Shown: in pieces, positions 48,446-51,821 of the stretch
Numbering within the stretch: position 1 is the first letter of the stretch
Layout of the letters: each line of letters opens with the position of its first letter
Source of the DNA: an uncultured marine group I thaumarchaeote
GTDB lineage: Archaea > Thermoproteota > Nitrososphaeria > Nitrososphaerales > Nitrosopumilaceae
Direction: 5' to 3'
DNA: 51,821 bases
NCBI GenBank assembly: GCA_902606965.1
Contig: CACLIK010000003.1
Span: forward strand, 1 to 51,821
Notes under the pieces: generated by a model
What the model saw: the letters and a program-made list of their open reading frames with translations, nothing else
Database searches by the model: none
Told to the model about the DNA's origin: nothing
Made by a program: the position numbers and the translations under genes

Positions 48446-49342
48446 TCAGAAACGAGTCATTTTTTCATACTGTGTTACTCTTTTCTTGATGTCTGATTTT
48501 TTTATTCGTAATAATACATCCGGACCATATCCCTCAACCGTGAACGAACCCATGACGTTACCATAAACAATGGATTTTTTAATCGTGGTGAGATTTGTTT
48601 TGTTCTTACTTGACAGATATCCCATCATGGCGCCAGCAAACGAGTCACCCGCACCTGTAGGATCCACAATTTTTTCTAAAGAAAACGCGGGAGAAGGGAA
48701 AATGACATCCTCAAAGAACAGAAGAGATCCGTGCTCACCCTTTTTGATAATGACGTATTTTGTTCCCCAGTCCATTATTTTTTTTGCACATTTTATTAGA
48801 TTGAATTCCTTGGTTAGTAGTTTTGCTTCCTCATCATTAATCACCACTGCATCAACAGTTTTGAACATCTTTATCACAGATGCTCTCTTAGTAGATATCC
48901 AAAAATCTATTGTGTCACACATGGAAAATTTTACGTTGTCAAACTCTTTAATCAGAGATTTATTTTGATCAGGATCATTGTTAGCAAGATACACAAAACT
49001 AGATTTTTTATAATCTTCTGGTACAGTAGGCTTGAAGTCCTTTAGCACATTTAGATCTGTACGTAGTGTAGTCCTCAAGCTCAGTGTATTATCATATCTT
49101 CCCGAATATCGAAAAGTTTTACCGTTCTTTATAGATAAACCACTCAAGTCTAAGCGTTTGGCTAAAATTCTGTGATACTTTTTTGGAAAGTCTTTTCCTA
49201 CAACCGCAATCAATCCAGGTTTTACAAAAAAGCTAGCTGAAATACTAGCAAATGTTGCAGCTCCTCCAAGTACATCCTTTAACACTCTGGTTGGCGTTCT
49301 AATAGTATCAAGTGCGGTAGAGCCAAAAACGGTTAACATCAT
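48446..49342 (-). CDS. PfkB-family sugar/nucleoside kinase
   Basis: 298 aa. The ATP/catalytic signature DPTGAGDSFAGAMMGYLS (about 225-243) has the base Asp; the glycine pair near the start is LGGAATFASISAS. The segment YLANNDPDQNKSL and VVINDEEAKLLTKEFN match the ribokinase-like fold. Substrate unresolved: ribose, adenosine or sugar phosphate. Two ATG codons at 49342/49339. Confidence 0.88.
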   Translation of the reverse strand: MMLTVFGSTALDTIRTPTRVLKDVLGGAATFASISASFFVKPGLIAVVGKDFPKKYHRILAKRLDLSGLSIKNGKTFRYSGRYDNTLSLRTTLRTDLNVLKDFKPTVPEDYKKSSFVYLANNDPDQNKSLIKEFDNVKFSMCDTIDFWISTKRASVIKMFKTVDAVVINDEEAKLLTKEFNLIKCAKKIMDWGTKYVIIKKGEHGSLLFFEDVIFPSPAFSLEKIVDPTGAGDSFAGAMMGYLSSKNKTNLTTIKKSIVYGNVMGSFTVEGYGPDVLLRIKKSDIKKRVTQYEKMTRF

Positions 49343-49471
49343 CTATCGTGGCTTGTTATTTCGTATAAATCCCTTTCAAATGAATCTAGACGTAATGTGT
49401 AAAAATTTTGATGAATTCTTTAAGCTACTTAGAGCTACCAAAATAAATGAAAATTTAAGACTATTATCTCA

Positions 49472-49939
49472 TTGGCTAAAATTAGACTTAGAGTTGGAGA
49501 TAGCGAAATTGAAATTGACTCCCGAGATTTTTACGTAGATAATAATACAATAAGAAAAGTCATTGCAGACATTTCTTCGCTTTTACAAGAAAGTAATGCA
49601 AGAATTCTACCATATTCAAATGAACCCAACCCCGAAGAAAATAATGCACTTGATTCACTCGAAAATGCTGAGGTTTACGAGCCAGAGTTTGGAGAACCAG
49701 TTTTTGTACCAATAAAAGAATTACGTGGGAAGCTAACAATTCTATCAAAAAATTCCTTTTTTGATAAACCAAGAACTGTATCAGAAACCGTCAATGAGTT
49801 GAGGGAACACGGATGGGTTGTAAACCCACTGGATGTATCTAAGATACTTGCCGAGATGGCATTTAGCAAGGAACTCAGAAAAGGAAAGCAGGCTGATAGG
49901 AGCTTTTACTTTGTCCAAAAGGAATTATTAACTAATTAG
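49472..49939 (+). CDS. Hypothetical protein with C-terminal winged-helix-like half, 155 aa
   Basis: Start TTG at 49472. The N-terminal part (KIRLRVGDSEIEIDSRDFYV) is beta-rich, then a helix (VIADISSLLQES) and a disordered acidic linker. The C-terminal part (SETVNELREHGWVVNPLDVS, KILAEMAFSKELRKGKQADR, SFYFVQ) resembles a winged helix. Could be a DNA-binding regulator. Convergent with the cyclophilin gene. Confidence 0.6.
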   Translation: MAKIRLRVGDSEIEIDSRDFYVDNNTIRKVIADISSLLQESNARILPYSNEPNPEENNALDSLENAEVYEPEFGEPVFVPIKELRGKLTILSKNSFFDKPRTVSETVNELREHGWVVNPLDVSKILAEMAFSKELRKGKQADRSFYFVQKELLTN

Positions 49940-49945
49940 GCTCTA

Positions 49946-50428
49946 TTACTCTGATGTTGTAACTTCAAGCATTTTTGCTTCCTGTTCTGGGCAATCATTA
50001 CCATCTCTAGGAAGGTTAACGATTTTATCTGCAACATCCATACCTTCAGTAACTTCTCCAAATACAGTATATTGCTTATCTAGGAATGTACTATCGCTGG
50101 TTACAATGAAAAACTGTGAGCCAGCACTATCTGGGTCTGCCGCTCTAGCCATTGACACAATTCCACGAAGATGAGATCTTGAATTGAATTCAGCCTTTAA
50201 ATTGTATCCAGGTCCACCTTGTCCCCACACAGTTTTGTCAGGTGTTTTGGTATTAGGATCTCCTCCTTGAATCATAAATCCTGGTATTACTCGATGGAAT
50301 AATGTTTCGTTATAAAATCCAGATTTTACTAATTTTGAAAAATTTCTAACCGTCTCGGGCGCTAACTCTGGCAGCAGACTGAATTTTATACTTCCTAGAT
50401 TTGTTTTAATTGTTACCTCTTCAGGCAT
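49946..50428 (-). CDS. Cyclophilin-type peptidyl-prolyl isomerase, cytosolic
   Basis: 160 aa, single domain. FHRVIPGFMIQGGDPN with catalytic Arg, GYNLKAEFNSRSHLRGIVSM, ARAADPDSAGSQFFIV and YTVFGEVTEGMDVADKIV. It lacks a signal peptide, unlike the cyclophilin at 28252-29937; the sequences share the same motif set. It speeds prolyl cis-trans isomerisation during folding. ATG at 50428 in an AT-rich leader. Confidence 0.94.
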   Translation of the reverse strand: MPEEVTIKTNLGSIKFSLLPELAPETVRNFSKLVKSGFYNETLFHRVIPGFMIQGGDPNTKTPDKTVWGQGGPGYNLKAEFNSRSHLRGIVSMARAADPDSAGSQFFIVTSDSTFLDKQYTVFGEVTEGMDVADKIVNLPRDGNDCPEQEAKMLEVTTSE

Positions 50429-50556
50429 TTTATTTTAATTTTTAATTTAGGTTAAGAGTCTTTGGGATCTGTACCAATGGCACTTCCTAAAATAAATAAC
50501 TATCTCTGCCAGATTTTTAAAACTAGTCTTATATAGAACAATAAAAGATAACTTTT

Positions 50557-50778
50557 GTGAATCGTACAAATCAAAGCACAGTTATCAAAGAAGCAATCAA
50601 CTCTTTGCTTGACGAAGGAATTACAGATAAACAAGATATCTATTCGCAAGTTGTGGATAAGCTAGGAGTTCCAAGACCAACAGTAAGACGTGTGGCTAGA
50701 GATCTTAGAAACGAATTGCTTACAAAAATCAAAATATTACAATCAGAAACCCAGCAATCTACGGTTCCTGCTCTTTAA
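50557..50778 (+). CDS. Small helix-turn-helix regulator, 73 aa
   Basis: GTG start at 50557, 21 nt after a TATA box (CTTATATAG, 50528-50536), so near-leaderless. VIKEAINSLLDEGITDKQDI then YSQVVDKLGVPRPTVRRVAR gives a helix-turn-helix with recognition helix RPTVRRVARDL. It is probably a DNA-binding factor acting alone; no ligand domain. Divergent from the cyclophilin gene. Confidence 0.7.
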   Translation: MNRTNQSTVIKEAINSLLDEGITDKQDIYSQVVDKLGVPRPTVRRVARDLRNELLTKIKILQSETQQSTVPAL

Positions 50779-50856
50779 GATATTCGCTAGGGCCTATTTT
50801 TCATAGTTCTAAAAATTTATCACTACCATTATATTCATCCAATTTTTTTGGATCAT

Positions 50857-51141
50857 ATGGGCTTATTCTATAATCAGTTAGCCACTCTAGTTTGCGCCGT
50901 CTTTGCGGCAGTTTTGACTTTTCTATGGCCAATGTTCGTAGATTATGCTGAAGTTTTTGATTTGGTATTCCTGCTAGCTGTGCCAATTATGTGGTTCTTG
51001 ACAGCGGTATGTTTTGTAGCACAAATAAGCGCAGATTATGCGCACGGCGGTCACAAACCTAGTAAAAAACCTAGTAAAAAGTCCAATAAAAAATTAGGCA
51101 AACAAGTTGTTTATACCGCTGACGGAAGAATAGCTGAATAA
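50857..51141 (+). CDS. Two-helix membrane protein with lysine-rich tail, 94 aa
   Basis: I start at ATG 50857 over a TTG at 50848. Two hydrophobic helices at about 7-27 (LATLVCAVFAAVLTFLWPMF) and 33-56 (VFDLVFLLAVPIMWFLTAVC). The C-terminal tail has a repeated KPSKK motif and many Lys (KPSKKPSKKSNKKLGK), probably cytoplasmic. Function unknown. Confidence 0.6.
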   Translation: MGLFYNQLATLVCAVFAAVLTFLWPMFVDYAEVFDLVFLLAVPIMWFLTAVCFVAQISADYAHGGHKPSKKPSKKSNKKLGKQVVYTADGRIAE

Positions 51142-51145
51142 AATA

Positions 51146-51256
51146 TCATTTACAATGTTCACACTTGTGTCCATCTTGGTGGTTATCTTTGCAGCCGGGA
51201 CAGCTAACAGCACCACCTAAATGGCATTTGCAGAGACAAGCATTGGATTTATCCAT
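51146..51256 (-). CDS. Metallothionein-like Cys-rich microprotein, 36 aa
   Basis: ATG at 51256 encodes 36 residues with seven Cys at 7, 9, 11, 19, 22, 32 and 35 and four His: ACLCKCHLGG, CPGC, HKCEHCK. The spacing (C-x-C-x-C, C-x2-C, C-x2-C) is like metallothioneins or small metal carriers. The frame is intact between two genes and converges on the membrane protein gene. No family call is possible by eye. Confidence 0.55.
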   Translation of the reverse strand: MDKSNACLCKCHLGGAVSCPGCKDNHQDGHKCEHCK

Positions 51257-51314
51257 ATGCTGAGATGTACAATTATCCTAATAGGTTTTGAATTTTAAAA
51301 TGTGGATCCAAAAA

Positions 51315-51389
51315 CGGGCTTGGAGGGCTTCGATCCCTCGACCTGCAACTTAGGAGGCTACCACGCTATCCATACTGCGCCACAAGCCC
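51315..51389 (-). tRNA. tRNA-Arg (CCT anticodon)
   Basis: 75 nt. Acceptor stem GGGCTTG/CAAGCCC; anticodon stem GTAGC/GTTGC around loop CTCCTAA with anticodon CCT, reading AGG; T arm GAGGG/CCCTC. Discriminator G and no encoded CCA. No intron. Confidence 0.93.
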
Positions 51390-51482
51390 AGCAAAAAAAA
51401 CACATGTAACAATTTAAGCGTATCAAGATTTACTAATTTTTTGTTAAACGTTAATAATCCAGCAATAATGTTTGGCTGACAT

Positions 51483-51556
51483 GGGCCGATGGTCTAGTTG
51501 GTTAGGATACTGCCTCGACACGGCAGTGGTCGAGAGTTCGAATCTCTCTCGGCCCA
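51483..51556 (+). tRNA. tRNA-Val (GAC anticodon)
   Basis: 74 nt. Acceptor stem GGGCCGA/TCGGCCC; anticodon stem CTGCC/GGCAG around TCGACAC with anticodon GAC; T arm GAGAGTTCGAATCTCTC. Discriminator A; no encoded CCA. No intron. Confidence 0.95.
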
Positions 51557-51584
51557 TTTGTTTTACTACAAATTTAATAAAAAA

Positions 51585-51821
51585 CTAAATTGAACTATCA
51601 AACTGTATATCAATTACCTGCCAAGCAGTTTCGATTGTGTACTGGCCAATTACCCTATAATTCAGACTTTCTCCGGCAGCAATTGCTTCGTAGACATCTT
51701 TTATATCATCAGTTTGGCTAACTGTTATTTCTCCCACTAGTGGTACTTGTAATCCAGAAGTCAACAAAGCTCTCCCTGTCAACGGAATATCCGAAACAGA
51801 ATATGAAGAAGCACCAAGCGA
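51585..51821 (-). CDS. Hypothetical protein, C-terminal part only (cut by window end)
   Basis: The frame is open to the right edge (78 residues visible) and ends at 51585. The visible part is a beta-rich segment (SLGASSYSVSDIPLTGRALL, VPLVGEITVSQTDDIKDVYE, YRVIGQYTIETAWQVIDIQF), which could be the end of an Ig-like or LEA-like extracellular domain. No family assigned; the N-terminus lies outside the window. Confidence 0.55.
   Translation of the reverse strand, partial: SLGASSYSVSDIPLTGRALLTSGLQVPLVGEITVSQTDDIKDVYEAIAAGESLNYRVIGQYTIETAWQVIDIQFDSSI

Noticed and set aside
49353-49538. 61-codon frame before the hypothetical gene at 49472
   Set aside because: Overlaps that gene out of frame by 67 nt and lacks a ribosome-binding signal.

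Overview
The window reads as a chromosomal segment of an ammonia-oxidising-type archaeon (Nitrososphaerota/Thaumarchaeota, most likely Nitrosopumilales). The evidence is the gene content: archaeal-only CoA synthesis (pantoate kinase plus phosphopantothenate synthetase), geranylgeranylglyceryl phosphate synthase, thermosome, Orc1/Cdc6, PCNA, TFS, RpoL, class I CCA enzyme and COG2112-type kinase, all in an AT-rich genome with TATA-box promoters, many leaderless or TTG starts and tight 4-nt gene overlaps. No insertion sequence, prophage, integrase, CRISPR array or rRNA was seen. Genus was not assigned.

Layout. 0-6 kb: Lrp-type regulator, Nudix hydrolase and a PhoU-like regulator, divergent from a four-gene CoA operon (pantoate kinase, PPS, panB, coaBC). 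6-15 kb: accessory-looking and rich in small genes, with Cys-rich and membrane microproteins, a CDGSH protein, a PLP-enzyme/rhodanese fusion with a coupled 54-aa protein, a cobalamin-type binding protein, SRPBCC and DoxX proteins, a structured RNA candidate, a beta-grasp-like protein divergent from an MGME1-like nuclease, and a Rieske ferredoxin. 15-21 kb: prs, tRNase Z, UPF0201/UPF0200 pair, and thpR-cca-kinase (RNA end metabolism), then tRNA-Pro. 21-31 kb: SDR, AN1 finger, possible GINS subunit, glutamine synthetase, thermosome, glyA, an exported cyclophilin, cbiE. 31-35 kb: orc1/cdc6 beside a putative replication origin with ORB-like and TGTTAA(C/T) repeats, two winged-helix proteins and GGGP synthase. 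35-41 kb: small zinc proteins, thermonuclease, ACT-domain protein, Hsp20, cyclase, RAM-only Lrp protein, RecA-like protein with a lost P-loop, 7-Cys ferredoxin, protein phosphatase, and a tandem pair of 50-aa paralogues. 41-52 kb: rpoL-TFS-PCNA, lysC, cbiH, tyrS, DegT aminotransferase, dUTPase/MazG, PfkB kinase, cyclophilin, small regulators, tRNA-Arg and tRNA-Val.

Functional themes: cofactor synthesis (CoA, cobalamin ring steps CbiE and CbiH), tRNA end processing, and the DNA replication/transcription core. The points most worth a second look are the putative oriC, the structured RNA at 12867-12998, an apparent Asp-to-Asn change at a catalytic position of the CCA enzyme, a missing clamp Cys in CoaBC, the PLP-rhodanese fusion, and the set of microproteins under 60 aa that standard gene calling would probably miss.
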